Assembly (NCBI GenBank): GCA_028282465.1
Contig: JANQHX010000072.1
Coordinates: forward strand, 62,001 to 126,000
DNA from: Gynuella sp.
Lineage (GTDB): Bacteria; Pseudomonadota; Gammaproteobacteria; Pseudomonadales; Natronospirillaceae
DNA: 64,000 nucleotides
Direction of reading: 5' to 3'
Below are positions 1-9,075 of the stretch, one piece after another. The position numbers and the translations under genes are program-made. A model generated the notes under the pieces. The model did no database searches. It saw only the letters and a program-made list of their open reading frames with translations, and was not told the origin of the DNA. Position 1 is the first letter of the stretch. Every line of letters starts with the position of its first letter.

Positions 1-245
1 ATTACTCGTCCACTTTCGGCTGGGATCATGTTAATAACCGCTCTTGCTAACGTAGACTTACCACACCCAGATTCACCTACGATTCCAAGGGTCTCGCCCT
101 GTTTTAGTTCGAAAGAAACACCATCCACTGCCTTTAAAACTCTTTTGGCACTCCAAGGCATAGCACCTGACTTTCCAACATCGAAATAAACTTTTAGATT
201 TTCAACCTTTAATAATGTCTCGGGCTTTTTAACTGATTCGTTCAT
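1..245 (-). CDS. oppF: Oligopeptide ABC transporter ATP-binding protein OppF (N-terminal part, cut by window edge)
   Basis: Only the first 81 or so codons are present. The translation opens MNESVKKPETLLKVENLKV and contains a Walker A P-loop, GESGCGKST, at about residues 60-68, as in the ATPase subunits of peptide importers. The segment before the P-loop (AMPWSAKRVLKAVDGVSF) is typical of OppF/DppF. The ATG at 245 overlaps the oppD stop codon in an ATGA arrangement, so the two ATPases are probably translationally coupled. Together they would energise the OppBC channel on the cytoplasmic face. The signature motif and Walker B lie outside the window, so OppF and DppF cannot be separated from this piece alone. 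Confidence 0.88.
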   Translation of the reverse strand, partial: MNESVKKPETLLKVENLKVYFDVGKSGAMPWSAKRVLKAVDGVSFELKQGETLGIVGESGCGKSTLARAVINMIPAESGRV

Positions 246-1234
246 AACTGAGCCTCCCGTGAACTTGATATAATTTTGTCTGAATCGAGATGACAGGCCC
301 GCTTTGTATCATCTTTATTAACCAGAAGATCAGGTAAAGAATCAGAGCATTTTTGTTCTGCGAATTCGCATCTAGGCTGAAAAGGACAACCTGAAGGTGG
401 GTTGAGCATATTCGGAGGATTACCTGGAATCGTATTTAATTCTTCCTCATTAAGGTCAAGCCTGGGTATCGCTGACAATAATCCTTTTGTGTAAGGATGA
501 GTCGGCTGTTTAAACAGTTGATCCGTGTGGTTATATTCCATCACCCGCCCCCCGTACATAACCAGTGTCTTTTCACAAGCACCCGCCACAACACCCAGGT
601 CATGGGTGATTAATATGATCGCTGTACCAAACTCTTGTTGAAGCTCACTTAATAAATTCATTATTTGAGATTGAACTGTCACATCTAGAGCTGTTGTCGG
701 CTCATCAGCGATTAACAGTTTGGGGCGACATAACAAAGACATCGCAATCATGACTCGCTGACGCATACCTCCGGAAAACTCATGGGGGTAAAACATGATT
801 CTATTTCTTGCGTCTGGAATTTTTACTGCATCCAACATATCAACTGACTCATTAAATGCCTCACGCTTGCTCAAGCCCTTATGATGAATTAGCACCTCCA
901 TTAATTGATCACTGACTTTCATGTAAGGATTTAAGGAAGTCATGGGGTCTTGAAAGATGATGCCTATTTCATTTGCACGAAATTTGTTTAACTCATTTTC
1001 TGGGAGATTTAATATTTCTTGGCCATTGAAAAGCACAGACCCGGATGAAGTTCCATTTGATGACAACAAACCCATTAATGAAAAAACCGTTTGGCTTTTT
1101 CCGGATCCTGATTCACCCACGATGGCCAAGCTTTGTTTTTCTTCAAGGTCAAAATTGACCCCATTAACCGCATGTACCTTACCGTCTAAAGTATTGAAGG
1201 TTACGCTGAGGTCACGGACTGATAGTAAACTCAT
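242..1234 (-). CDS. oppD: Oligopeptide ABC transporter ATP-binding protein OppD
   Basis: A 330-residue peptide-importer ATPase. Walker A is GESGSGKS near residues 40-47, the Q-loop is IIFQDPMTSLNPYMKV, the signature is FSGGMRQRVMIAMSL, Walker B is LLIADEPTTALDVTV and the switch histidine is in LITHDLGVVAG. The C-terminal tail has the cysteine-containing region (CPFQPRCEFAEQKC, then RACHL) found in the OppD/DppD class. An ideal GAGGA ribosome site lies about 8 bases before the ATG. The gene sits between oppC and oppF in a five-gene operon and overlaps oppF by four bases. Its role is ATP hydrolysis for oligopeptide uptake. The family is certain; oligopeptide rather than dipeptide or nickel specificity is inferred from the gene set. 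Confidence 0.92.
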   Translation of the reverse strand: MSLLSVRDLSVTFNTLDGKVHAVNGVNFDLEEKQSLAIVGESGSGKSQTVFSLMGLLSSNGTSSGSVLFNGQEILNLPENELNKFRANEIGIIFQDPMTSLNPYMKVSDQLMEVLIHHKGLSKREAFNESVDMLDAVKIPDARNRIMFYPHEFSGGMRQRVMIAMSLLCRPKLLIADEPTTALDVTVQSQIMNLLSELQQEFGTAIILITHDLGVVAGACEKTLVMYGGRVMEYNHTDQLFKQPTHPYTKGLLSAIPRLDLNEEELNTIPGNPPNMLNPPSGCPFQPRCEFAEQKCSDSLPDLLVNKDDTKRACHLDSDKIISSSREAQL

Positions 1235-1245
1235 AATCTTTTTCC

Positions 1246-2175
1246 TCAGCGATCTTTAGGGTCTAGAGCATCACGTAAGCCATCGCCAATAAAAAAGAAG
1301 CTCAATAACGTGATAACGAAGAAAAATAAAGGAAAAGCTAATTGCCATAGAGTGCCGTAGCTCATGGTGCCAGCGCCTTCACTAATAAGCACTCCCCAAG
1401 ACGTTAACGGTTCTTGAACACCTAAGCCTAAGAAGGAGATAAAAGACTCGGTAAGAATCATTTGTGGTACTAGCAGGGTGGCATAAACAATTACGATACC
1501 CAAAACATTAGGTACAATGTGGCGAACAATAATATTAAAGGTGGGCACACCAGCAGCAATGGCCGCTTCAATAAACTCTTTGTTTTTTAATGATAATGTT
1601 TGGCCTCTTACAATACGTGACATATCCAGCCAACTAATTAAACCAATACCGATAAAAATTAGAAAGATGGAACGGCCGAATATAACCATGAGCAAAATTA
1701 AAATAAACATGTAGGGCACAGACATCATGATGTCTACAAAACGCATCATCACGCCATCCAGCCGGCCTCCAATATAGCCAGCGGTTGCGCCGTAAAGAGT
1801 ACCAATAACCACCGCAATCAGTGAGCCAATCACACCAACCATTAATGAAACCTGGGTGCCTTGAATCACTCTAGAATATAGGTCTCGGCCTAATTCATCT
1901 GTACCAAAATAATGGCCTGTTTCAATTGAAGGGGCACCAGCTGTTGCAATATTACCTAACGCATTCCAGTCAATTTCTTCGTTATCCCATTGCGCAAAAA
2001 GTGGCCCAACCAATGTAAATATAACTACCAAGCATAAAACGACTAAACCAGCCATGGCAGCTTTATTGTGATAGAACCGGTTGGCCGCATCCTTCCATAA
2101 GCTGCGACCTTGAACCTCTGCTTGATTCGCTAAATTCTCAGCTAAGGCTTGAGACTTTTCATGATCTATTAACAT
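1246..2175 (-). CDS. oppC: Oligopeptide ABC transporter permease OppC
   Basis: About 309 residues. It has an N-terminal OppC_N-type segment (KDAANRFYHNKAAMAGLVVL) and the binding-protein-dependent permease domain, whose EAA loop reads EAAIAAGVPTFNIIVRHIVPN. About six membrane segments are visible. A reading frame 12 codons longer exists (start at 2211), but it overlaps oppB. I chose the ATG at 2175 because AGGAT lies eight bases upstream and it leaves a clean 13-base gap after the oppB stop. With OppB it forms the inner-membrane channel. The loop motif and the order A-B-C-D-F make the assignment secure. Confidence 0.92.
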   Translation of the reverse strand: MLIDHEKSQALAENLANQAEVQGRSLWKDAANRFYHNKAAMAGLVVLCLVVIFTLVGPLFAQWDNEEIDWNALGNIATAGAPSIETGHYFGTDELGRDLYSRVIQGTQVSLMVGVIGSLIAVVIGTLYGATAGYIGGRLDGVMMRFVDIMMSVPYMFILILLMVIFGRSIFLIFIGIGLISWLDMSRIVRGQTLSLKNKEFIEAAIAAGVPTFNIIVRHIVPNVLGIVIVYATLLVPQMILTESFISFLGLGVQEPLTSWGVLISEGAGTMSYGTLWQLAFPLFFFVITLLSFFFIGDGLRDALDPKDR

Positions 2176-2188
2176 TTTCTTAATCCTA

Positions 2189-3112
2189 TTAATAGCGAAT
2201 CTTGGGATCAATCCAGGCGTATAAAATATCCACCAAGGTTGAAAATAAGATAGTTAACGTTCCCAATAAAATGGTGACTCCCATAAGTACTGAATAGTCA
2301 CGATTCAACGCACTATTCACAAAATGTAGCCCAATACCTCCAGTGGAAAAGAACGTATCAATAATCACTGAACCTGTAATCATGCCAACAAACGCTGGCC
2401 CTAAATATGAAATAACTGGCAGCATGGCTGGCTTTAAAGCGTGCTTAAATATGATGGTCTTGTAGGGTAAACCTTTGGCTTTGGCAGTTCGAATAAAATT
2501 GCTATGCAATACTTCTAGCATTGAGGAGCGAGTAATTCTTGCGATTGAAGCTAGATAACTCGTACCTAATGCAACGGCGGGTAAAATAATGAATTGAATT
2601 TTGCCCCCTTCCCATCCTCCTCCTGGCAGCCAACCCAAGGTGTTAGTAAAAATTAGAACCAGTAATGGTGCCATTACAAAGTTAGGCAGTATTTGCCCGA
2701 CAATAGCAAAACTTAAAGTAGAGTAATCAAGCCATGAATTTTGATGCAGTGCAGCATAAACACCAATACTTACGCCGATTGAAACGGCAAATACAAAAGC
2801 AATAAAGCCGTAGGTGAGAGTGACCGGAAAGCCATCGGCAATCAATTCGTTTACTGTTCGGTCTTTATAGCGAAAAGAGGGGCCAAAATCGAACTCGGTA
2901 ACGATACCACCGATGTAATTAAGCATTTGTTTATAAAGCGGTTGATCTAAACCGTATTTTTTTTCTATGTTTGCTTTTACTGCAGGGGGAATTGGCTTTT
3001 CAGAATCAAAAGGGCCACCCGGTGCGGAGTGCATAATTAAAAAAGAAAAAACAACTAAAAATATCAGAGTTGGAACAGCTATTAATAACCGTCGGAAAAT
3101 AAAATTTAGCAT
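2189..3112 (-). CDS. oppB: Oligopeptide ABC transporter permease OppB
   Basis: A 307-residue inner-membrane permease. The N-terminus MLNFIFRRLLIAVPTLIFLV and the following HSAPGGPFDSEKPIPP are characteristic of OppB. The EAA loop is RTAKAKGLPYKTIIFKHALKP. It ends in IDPKIRY, close to the oppC start, so B and C are co-translated. The 158 bases between oppA and oppB hold a hairpin that may lower expression of the membrane parts relative to the binding protein. Length matches the family (about 306). The role is half of the oligopeptide channel. Confidence 0.93.
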   Translation of the reverse strand: MLNFIFRRLLIAVPTLIFLVVFSFLIMHSAPGGPFDSEKPIPPAVKANIEKKYGLDQPLYKQMLNYIGGIVTEFDFGPSFRYKDRTVNELIADGFPVTLTYGFIAFVFAVSIGVSIGVYAALHQNSWLDYSTLSFAIVGQILPNFVMAPLLVLIFTNTLGWLPGGGWEGGKIQFIILPAVALGTSYLASIARITRSSMLEVLHSNFIRTAKAKGLPYKTIIFKHALKPAMLPVISYLGPAFVGMITGSVIIDTFFSTGGIGLHFVNSALNRDYSVLMGVTILLGTLTILFSTLVDILYAWIDPKIRY

Positions 3113-3229
3113 TATTCATCCAACTAAATAATTGGTTAAAGGCGTCCTTCGGCAATACCTTTATCAAAGCATAACGGTGTTAAACTCATTTAAAGGCTCA
3201 CAATGTCCATTTGTGATAATCAAAGGGTA

Positions 3230-3254
3230 GGTAAGCACCGAAATGATGCTCACC
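3230..3254 (-). terminator. Possible attenuating hairpin between oppA and oppB
   Basis: Read on the minus strand, GGTGAGCA and TGCTTACC can form an eight-base stem with one mismatch around a nine-base loop, 17 bases after the oppA stop. No strong T-run follows, so this is more likely a partial terminator or an RNA-stabilising hairpin than a full stop. Such elements commonly raise binding-protein levels above permease levels in ABC operons. Seen by eye only. Confidence 0.35.
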
Positions 3255-3270
3255 AGTTACGAACTAATGA

Positions 3271-4911
3271 TTATTCAACCAAATACATGTCCTTACTGTA
3301 CATGTTCTGCTCGATATTATTGAAGGGCCAGCCTTTCAAATTTTTGCTAATCGCGATGTCTTCAGCGTAATGATAGATTGGCGCAATTGGCATCGCATCC
3401 GCCAACATTTGTTCAGCTAATGTATAGTTTACATTTGGATCTGACATGACAGTCGCTGACGTTAGTAACTCATCGTATTTGGTGCTCTTCCATTTAGAGT
3501 CATTTAAATCATTATCTGACATCAACAGAGTCAAAAATGTTGAAGCTTCGTTGTAGTCACCGCACCAGCCAGCACGAGCAACGTCATAATCAGGTAATCT
3601 GCGAGTATCTAAGTATGTTTTCCATTCTTGATTTTCTAATGTAGTTTCCACCCCCAGTTTGGTTTTCCACATTTGAGAAATCGCGATAGCAATTTTTTTG
3701 TGGTCTTCAGAGGTGTTGTAAAGAATGCTAAGTTTCAGTGGGTTATCTACGCCATAACCAGCTTTAGCTAATAGCTCTCTTGCTTCTGCATCTAATTCGG
3801 CTTGAGATTTCTTAGACCAGTCCACTTCTGGTGCAACAAAACCATCAGTTTTTGGAGGCGTAAAGAAGTAAGCGCCGGTTTGACCAGCAGCAAGAATCTG
3901 ATCGGCGATAACTGCTCTATCTATGGAATATGCCAGTGCTTTTCTGACATCAGGGTTATCAAATGGGGCACGAGTTGTGTTGAATAGGTAATAGTATGAA
4001 CACAGTTGTGGCATGGAGAAGGTTTCATCTGGATTTTCTTGCATTACCCTTTTGAATTGCCCAGCAGGAATATCGGTTTTGTGAACCTCACCTGCTTTAA
4101 AACGATTATAAGCTTGGTTTTCGTCGTTGATTACCAGCGCAATCACCTTATCAATAACGGTGTTTTCATTGTCCCAATAGTTTTCATTTCTTACTCGAAC
4201 CGAGCGCTCATTCACGACATGCTCTTCGAGCACATATGCACCATTACCAACTAAGCTACCTGGTTTGGTCCAGTCTTTACCCAAGGTTTCTACCACATCC
4301 TTCGGCACAGGGAAGGTTGAAGTATGTGAAAGCATTTTCACGAAATATGGCAATGACTGACTAAGCTTCACTTCCAGTGTGAGATCATCGACTGCAACAG
4401 CTCCAAGTGTTTCTGGTGCTTTCTCACCCGCAATAATTTCTCCGGCATTTTCAACATACATGATTTCCATAAACCAAGAGTATGGGGAAGCAAATTCAGG
4501 ATCAGCTAAGCGCTGCCAGGCATACACAAAGTCATGTGCTGTAACTGGATTACCATTAGACCATTTTGCTGAATCGCGAAGTTTGAACACAAATTTTGTG
4601 TTGTTTTCTGATATCTCCCAAGACTCTGCAACGCCAGGAACAATTGAACCATTTTCGTCTTGGTTAACTAACCCTTCAAATAGATCCCGTCCAACAATAG
4701 AGCCGTCAACATCTTCAATTAATTGAGGGTCAAAAGACGTAATTTCATCAAGTTGGCGATAAATATAAGTTTGATCAGAAGCAAGCTTTTCTTCAGTAAC
4801 TGGCGCGGCAGATGTTATTTCTGATGCTGTAGTTTCAGTTTTAGAGTCGCAGGCAGATAGTGCCAGCGCAGCAGAAAAAGCTGCTATCCCTAGAGTTAGT
4901 TTAAAATTCAT
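3271..4911 (-). CDS. oppA: Periplasmic oligopeptide-binding lipoprotein OppA
   Basis: A 546-residue family 5 solute-binding protein. The N-terminus MNFKLTLGIAAFSAALALSAC is a lipoprotein signal with lipobox LSAC, so it is probably tethered to the inner membrane by Cys21. Family signatures include FDPQLIEDVDGSIVGRDLFEG near the start, VPGVAESWEISENNTKFVFKLR, and RKALAYSIDRAVI in the middle. Length fits OppA/MppA (about 540). It heads the opp operon and would deliver peptides to OppBC. The roughly 290 bases upstream should carry the operon promoter, but I saw no convincing sigma-70 or sigma-54 element there. Confidence 0.93.
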   Translation of the reverse strand: MNFKLTLGIAAFSAALALSACDSKTETTASEITSAAPVTEEKLASDQTYIYRQLDEITSFDPQLIEDVDGSIVGRDLFEGLVNQDENGSIVPGVAESWEISENNTKFVFKLRDSAKWSNGNPVTAHDFVYAWQRLADPEFASPYSWFMEIMYVENAGEIIAGEKAPETLGAVAVDDLTLEVKLSQSLPYFVKMLSHTSTFPVPKDVVETLGKDWTKPGSLVGNGAYVLEEHVVNERSVRVRNENYWDNENTVIDKVIALVINDENQAYNRFKAGEVHKTDIPAGQFKRVMQENPDETFSMPQLCSYYYLFNTTRAPFDNPDVRKALAYSIDRAVIADQILAAGQTGAYFFTPPKTDGFVAPEVDWSKKSQAELDAEARELLAKAGYGVDNPLKLSILYNTSEDHKKIAIAISQMWKTKLGVETTLENQEWKTYLDTRRLPDYDVARAGWCGDYNEASTFLTLLMSDNDLNDSKWKSTKYDELLTSATVMSDPNVNYTLAEQMLADAMPIAPIYHYAEDIAISKNLKGWPFNNIEQNMYSKDMYLVE

Positions 4912-5205
4912 TAATTGGTATCCTCGTTGACTGTTGATGTCCTTGTGGGACGGTAACCGGGCTTGTAGCCTCGCTATATGGGTGATAGCGGAATGCAGCT
5001 GGGGAAAGTCTCATAGTAAATCTGGCTCTTCAACGATGTCGATCAATAAATAGATAAACGTGTACAATTAGTTCGCCCAATTTAGAATTAGCTGATGTGC
5101 TATCCGCCATAGCGAAACAAAACAAACAGCTTTGACTCGCTTAAACCCTCAGCTAAACTCGCCCGTCAGCTTGTTAAGCAAACCTTTTACCAATACAAGA
5201 TCGCC

Positions 5206-5424
5206 ATGAACATAATTCCTCCAAAAATAAAACAGGCAATGAGAGACAAAGCCATTGCCCGTGCTGAAACCCGCATTTTATTGGCAGGCAGAAAACCTGA
5301 AGACTTTTCACCAGAAGACCTAGAGATCATAGTTAAAGAGGAGGAAGACAAACTTATTGGGTCGTTCAAAGAAAAAGGGGTGTTGGCATTGCTAGCCCTG
5401 CTAGGTTTGAGTTGGTTTGGTTAA
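5206..5424 (+). CDS. Small hypothetical protein with C-terminal hydrophobic tail
   Basis: A 72-residue protein I do not recognise. The first 50 residues are highly charged (KQAMRDKAIARAETRILLAGRK, then EDLEIIVKEEEDKLIG) and probably helical. The last 15 (VLALLALLGLSWFG) are hydrophobic and could insert in or lie on the membrane. The stop codon abuts the ATG of the next gene (TAAATG), which argues for a real two-gene unit. The ribosome site is weak. No catalytic motif is visible. The coupling to a membrane protein suggests a membrane-associated role, which is inference only. Confidence 0.6.
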   Translation: MNIIPPKIKQAMRDKAIARAETRILLAGRKPEDFSPEDLEIIVKEEEDKLIGSFKEKGVLALLALLGLSWFG

Positions 5425-5826
5425 ATGATTAAGCAAGTTTTACGATTAACTGTAGTGGCTTGGGTTTGGAAGAAATACTCAAGCCTGATTATTTCTACCC
5501 TAATTTTGTTTGGTTTTTTTTGGCTGGTTAATCTCATTCATCAAGATTATTTAACCTATGCTGAACACCAGCAACTACCTGTGGGGTCATCCTTTATTAT
5601 TAAATGGTTAGCATTAACACTTGGAAGTGCCGTTTATTTTTGGAAAGTGCGCTTTAAAACTGTAGCAGCTCCAGAAGAATCAGAAAAACCCAAAAAGCAA
5701 CAGGTTAGATTACCTAGCGGTAATGACGGTTCGAAAAAAGTGAATCCTGATGCTTTTGAAGAACTTCGGTATAAGAGTAAGCTCAGGTCTAAGGCAGATA
5801 TAATTATTGATAAATCAAAAGAATAA
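5425..5826 (+). CDS. Hypothetical two-TM membrane protein
   Basis: A 133-residue protein with two predicted membrane helices (about residues 19-38, LIISTLILFGFFWLVNLI, and 60-74, IKWLALTLGSAVYFW) and a long, very basic and acidic cytoplasmic tail. I do not recognise the family. It starts directly at the stop of the 72-residue gene, so the two are cotranslated. The stop at 5826 is ten bases from the stop of the convergent sensor kinase, and no terminator hairpin is evident between them. Confidence 0.6.
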   Translation: MIKQVLRLTVVAWVWKKYSSLIISTLILFGFFWLVNLIHQDYLTYAEHQQLPVGSSFIIKWLALTLGSAVYFWKVRFKTVAAPEESEKPKKQQVRLPSGNDGSKKVNPDAFEELRYKSKLRSKADIIIDKSKE

Positions 5827-5835
5827 TTTAGTCCA

Positions 5836-7104
5836 TTACTGAACTGTTAACAGAAAGTTTGCTCCACCTAATACTGAGCTATTTGTGACACTAAGATTGT
5901 ATCCATGCCATTTCGCAATCCTTTGAGCAATTGCTAGACCCATACCATGCCCTGAGATATGTCTGGTGGATTCTGCGCGCCAAAATGGTTGACCCAAATG
6001 CTGTTGGTTTTTGCTGTCGAAGCCCGCTCCATTATCCTGAACGCTGAGCCTAAAGTTCGGTTCTGTTGATAAGAGGACAATAACTTTCCCATTACCATAT
6101 TTATCAGCATTTTGAATTAAGTTATTTATCAGAATCTGAATATAGTATTCGTCTCCTACTATTTGAAAGCGCTCAGGTGTGTCCAGACAAAAGATCGTAT
6201 TATCATGCTCAATCAATCCGATACTTGTCATTATCAGATCGATCAAATTAAATGGCTGTTGATTTATACTGAGCTGATGCTCTTCTAGACGGGCATAGCT
6301 CAGTGTACTTTCGATCAATCCTTCCATTGTATCAATATCTTGAGAGATCCGCTGCAAATACCGCTGCTGACGTTCTGGATCTCTAACCGAATTCAAAGCT
6401 TCAATCCCAAACTTAAGCCTAGCCACGGGAGTTTTAAGTTCATGAGATACCGTGCGACTTAAAATTTTGTTATCTGTAACCAAATTATTCAACCGTTCTG
6501 CCATACCATTAAACTCTTGCTCAATTTCTGTCAGATAAGACCAAGAACTGGTTTGAATGCGTTCTTCTAATTCACCACTACCAAATTTGATAGCACTGTT
6601 TTTTAGGTTAACTAATTGCTTAACTAGTGGCCCCGCCCAGAGCAAGATTAAAAGCACGATACCGAAATAAAAAAATAAGGTAGGTGCTAAGCTGCGTATG
6701 AAGCGATTTTTTTCGTTCGACAGTTTTTCAGTGATGAAAGACAAATACTGATTAGACTTAAGCAAATAACTATAAATGACATAGTTGTTTTCAGTTTCCA
6801 GAGCTAAAACCAACTCTTGTTGCAACTGGGATTTTATCTCAGTCGGTAATATTAAATTTTCTGGCAATATGACTTGAACCTGAAGTAAACCATTGACTGG
6901 CCAGTTTTCAATAACTGATAACACTTCACCACTATCGTCTAGCCCAGAGTTCAGTTGAGAAATGATAGATTTGATCACCTCTATACGATCGCTATTTAAG
7001 CCCTCATTACTTTGGCTCAAATCATTAATAGAATTAACTAACCAGCCCAAACCAAATACTGATAATAAAATAAAGAAGGTTAAGGAGAGCTTTAGTTTAA
7101 GCAT
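5836..7104 (-). CDS. RstB-like sensor histidine kinase
   Basis: A 422-residue inner-membrane kinase. It has a TM near residues 7-26, a periplasmic segment of about 110 residues, a second TM near 138-160 (FFYFGIVLLILLWAGP), HAMP, the H-box SRTVSHELKTPVARL, an N-box with NLIQNADKYG, and the ATP lid DNGAGFDS with HGMGLAIAQRI. All catalytic motifs are present. The ATG overlaps the stop of the response regulator gene by one base (TGATG). Its partner is therefore the upstream regulator. The mipA-DUF3019-regulator-kinase order resembles RstAB-type loci of Shewanella and Vibrio, but the signal sensed is unknown. Confidence 0.85.
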   Translation of the reverse strand: MLKLKLSLTFFILLSVFGLGWLVNSINDLSQSNEGLNSDRIEVIKSIISQLNSGLDDSGEVLSVIENWPVNGLLQVQVILPENLILPTEIKSQLQQELVLALETENNYVIYSYLLKSNQYLSFITEKLSNEKNRFIRSLAPTLFFYFGIVLLILLWAGPLVKQLVNLKNSAIKFGSGELEERIQTSSWSYLTEIEQEFNGMAERLNNLVTDNKILSRTVSHELKTPVARLKFGIEALNSVRDPERQQRYLQRISQDIDTMEGLIESTLSYARLEEHQLSINQQPFNLIDLIMTSIGLIEHDNTIFCLDTPERFQIVGDEYYIQILINNLIQNADKYGNGKVIVLLSTEPNFRLSVQDNGAGFDSKNQQHLGQPFWRAESTRHISGHGMGLAIAQRIAKWHGYNLSVTNSSVLGGANFLLTVQ

Positions 7105-7814
7105 CAGTGACCTACAGCTGAGAAAATGTAACCCTTACCCCAGACTGTACGAATAGAGACCGGCAGATTTGGGATTTTCTCCAGCTTTTTTCTTAGTCTA
7201 GATATTCGTAAATCCACCGATCGGTCAAATCCATCGTAATCAATGCCACGCAGTTCACCAATTAAATCAGACCGGCTTACCACTTGACCTTGTTTCTGTG
7301 CCAACTGCCAAAGCAGATCAAATTCATTGCTGGTGATTTTGATTTCTTCATTATTAAAAATCGCCTTTTTTGAGGTGTTGTTTAAGTGGAACTGCATAAA
7401 CTCCAACTCATTGCTTTTTTTTAGACTGGCACCTGGGTTTGACCTTCTTAAGAGAGCTCTAATTCGTGCCAGTAAAACCCCTGGACGAACGGGTTTACTT
7501 AAAAAGTCGTCAGCACCCAGTTCAAGTCCAATAATTTCATCAGTCTCTTCACTGTTAGCAGTTAGAATTAACACCGGGCCGCTATAGAAGGCTCGAATTT
7601 CTCGGCAAACCTGATGGCCGTTTTTTACAGGCAACATGATATCTAATACCACCAAGTCAGGCTGTTCAGATTGCACCATTTCAACAGCTACATCGCCACG
7701 GTTTGCTACGGTTACTAAAAAGTCATTATCGCTGAGATAATCGAACATCCAATCAGATAAAGACTTGTCATCCTCAACCACTAATAAATGCTTTTTTTCT
7801 AAAATAGATTCCAT
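7104..7814 (-). CDS. OmpR/RstA-family response regulator
   Basis: A 236-residue regulator. The receiver domain (residues 9-120) has the acidic pair VVEDD, the phospho-acceptor in DLVVLDIMLP, the conserved threonine in LTANS and the lysine in LSKPV. The C-terminal winged helix (about 135-233) ends with RISRLRKKLEKIPN and VWGKGYIF, as in OmpR/PhoB proteins. Its start overlaps the end of the DUF3019 gene by 16 bases, and its stop overlaps the kinase start. It probably controls its own operon: paired direct repeats spaced 10 bp lie upstream of mipA (9076-9135), the layout expected for an OmpR-family dimer. Confidence 0.88.
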   Translation of the reverse strand: MESILEKKHLLVVEDDKSLSDWMFDYLSDNDFLVTVANRGDVAVEMVQSEQPDLVVLDIMLPVKNGHQVCREIRAFYSGPVLILTANSEETDEIIGLELGADDFLSKPVRPGVLLARIRALLRRSNPGASLKKSNELEFMQFHLNNTSKKAIFNNEEIKITSNEFDLLWQLAQKQGQVVSRSDLIGELRGIDYDGFDRSVDLRISRLRKKLEKIPNLPVSIRTVWGKGYIFSAVGH

Positions 7815-8185
7815 GACGACTTCTTTTTGGTTTTATAAACCCAGGCTATTTCAATTTTTATTCGTGCCAGTTCGGTTTTATTATCTTCGGTTAATACGAA
7901 TAACTCTTGATCTTCTGCTGATACAAATTCGAACCTGAATTCGGCAGCTTCAGAATGTTGCCAGCATACCAAGGGATCTTTCTGATTCGTAATATACAAA
8001 CAAGCTTCTGACAACCCTGAACCCTGCCAGGCCACTGTGATCTTTTGATAACAGGTGTTACCTCGCTTTAAAGCAACACAGGTTGTTGGTTTAGCTGTTA
8101 GCTCTAAACTATTTTTTGTTTCTGCTTCTGCCTGGAAAGTTAACAACAAGCCGACTGACCAGAGCATTTTATTTAGTCTGATCAT
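7799..8185 (-). CDS. DUF3019 periplasmic protein
   Basis: A 128-residue exported protein. A signal peptide (MIRLNKMLWSVGLLLTFQAEA) precedes a small domain with cysteines at CVALKRGNTC, EACLYI and LVCW, and the recurring phrases TAKPTTCVAL and ITVAWQG. This matches the DUF3019 family, which is typically encoded beside RstA-like regulators and MipA-like porins. It begins two bases after the mipA-like stop and overlaps the regulator start, so the four genes form one unit. Function is unknown. A periplasmic accessory of the sensor is plausible. Confidence 0.75.
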   Translation of the reverse strand: MIRLNKMLWSVGLLLTFQAEAETKNSLELTAKPTTCVALKRGNTCYQKITVAWQGSGLSEACLYITNQKDPLVCWQHSEAAEFRFEFVSAEDQELFVLTEDNKTELARIKIEIAWVYKTKKKSSWNLF

Positions 8186-8187
8186 AG

Positions 8188-9018
8188 TTAATCCAATACA
8201 AAAGTTAAACTGAAAAACAACATGTTTACCGGAGTATTCATCAACTCGGAATCACGCAGATGATCTGGGAAAATAATGTGCTGAGCTTGCCACCTAAACG
8301 TTTTATCGATTGAAATAGGGTATTCCATAGCAAAGGCAAAACCGGATGACAGACTGGCTTCCGCCTGATAGGCAGTATATTTTTCTGTCGCTTCTTGTTC
8401 AGAGATATTAAAAAAGGATTCATTCCAAGCCTTGCTGTAATAGTCAGTCTGATTAATTATTTGAGCTACCCAGCGCCTTACTTGCCATTCTTTCTGAGTA
8501 TTTATACTTAGAAAAAAACCTTCTTCACCTTTTGCATCGGCTAAGAACCTAAAAAGATAGTTTAATTCATCAGTTTGTTTTCGATACCTTAAGCCAACAG
8601 GCATCGCATCAGAAAAAAAGTGGCGCCTAACAATGCCAGCATTCCTATCTTCTTCTGAAGCGTTCACATCAACTGTTGTATCCTTATCAAGCAAGCCAGT
8701 ATCAACTAAGAAAGATGCAAAACTTTTTGAATAAAGCAGTACATCAAAACTGCTATCTTGATTTTCAAGCAGATTAAAACCAAGAGAGATTCGACCTTCC
8801 TGACCGATCAAAGGCTTTTCAAAAAACCAATCGTTGTAGCTGGCATACCAACCAAATATTGGAGTTACATCGAATTCCGGTTGTTCTTGTTCGGAATTAA
8901 AACTGGTAAAAAAACCACTTTGTAAGTAGCCCTCGAAGCTCTTAGTTTCTTCAGCTACACCTGAATAACTACCTAAAGACATAACTAACAACAGGAGCAA
9001 AGGTAAGTATTTATTCAT
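8188..9018 (-). CDS. MipA/OmpV-family outer-membrane protein
   Basis: About 276 residues. The start at 9018 (MNKYLPLLLLLVMSLGSYSG) gives a clean signal peptide and has GAGATAG upstream. A longer frame adds seven unsupported residues. The body alternates polar and aromatic residues as in beta-barrels. It has a YYSKAWNES-YQAEASLSSGFAFAMEYPIS stretch like the MipA/OmpV signature and ends NMLFFSLTFVLD. It leads the operon with DUF3019, regulator and kinase genes. The family has roles in MltA interaction, antibiotic entry and stress. Which applies here cannot be told. The family assignment is moderately sure. Confidence 0.7.
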   Translation of the reverse strand: MNKYLPLLLLLVMSLGSYSGVAEETKSFEGYLQSGFFTSFNSEQEQPEFDVTPIFGWYASYNDWFFEKPLIGQEGRISLGFNLLENQDSSFDVLLYSKSFASFLVDTGLLDKDTTVDVNASEEDRNAGIVRRHFFSDAMPVGLRYRKQTDELNYLFRFLADAKGEEGFFLSINTQKEWQVRRWVAQIINQTDYYSKAWNESFFNISEQEATEKYTAYQAEASLSSGFAFAMEYPISIDKTFRWQAQHIIFPDHLRDSELMNTPVNMLFFSLTFVLD

Positions 9019-9075
9019 GGCTATCTCAGAGTTCAACATTCCATTTCAGACTAATCTTTTCCGGGCAATAAAATC

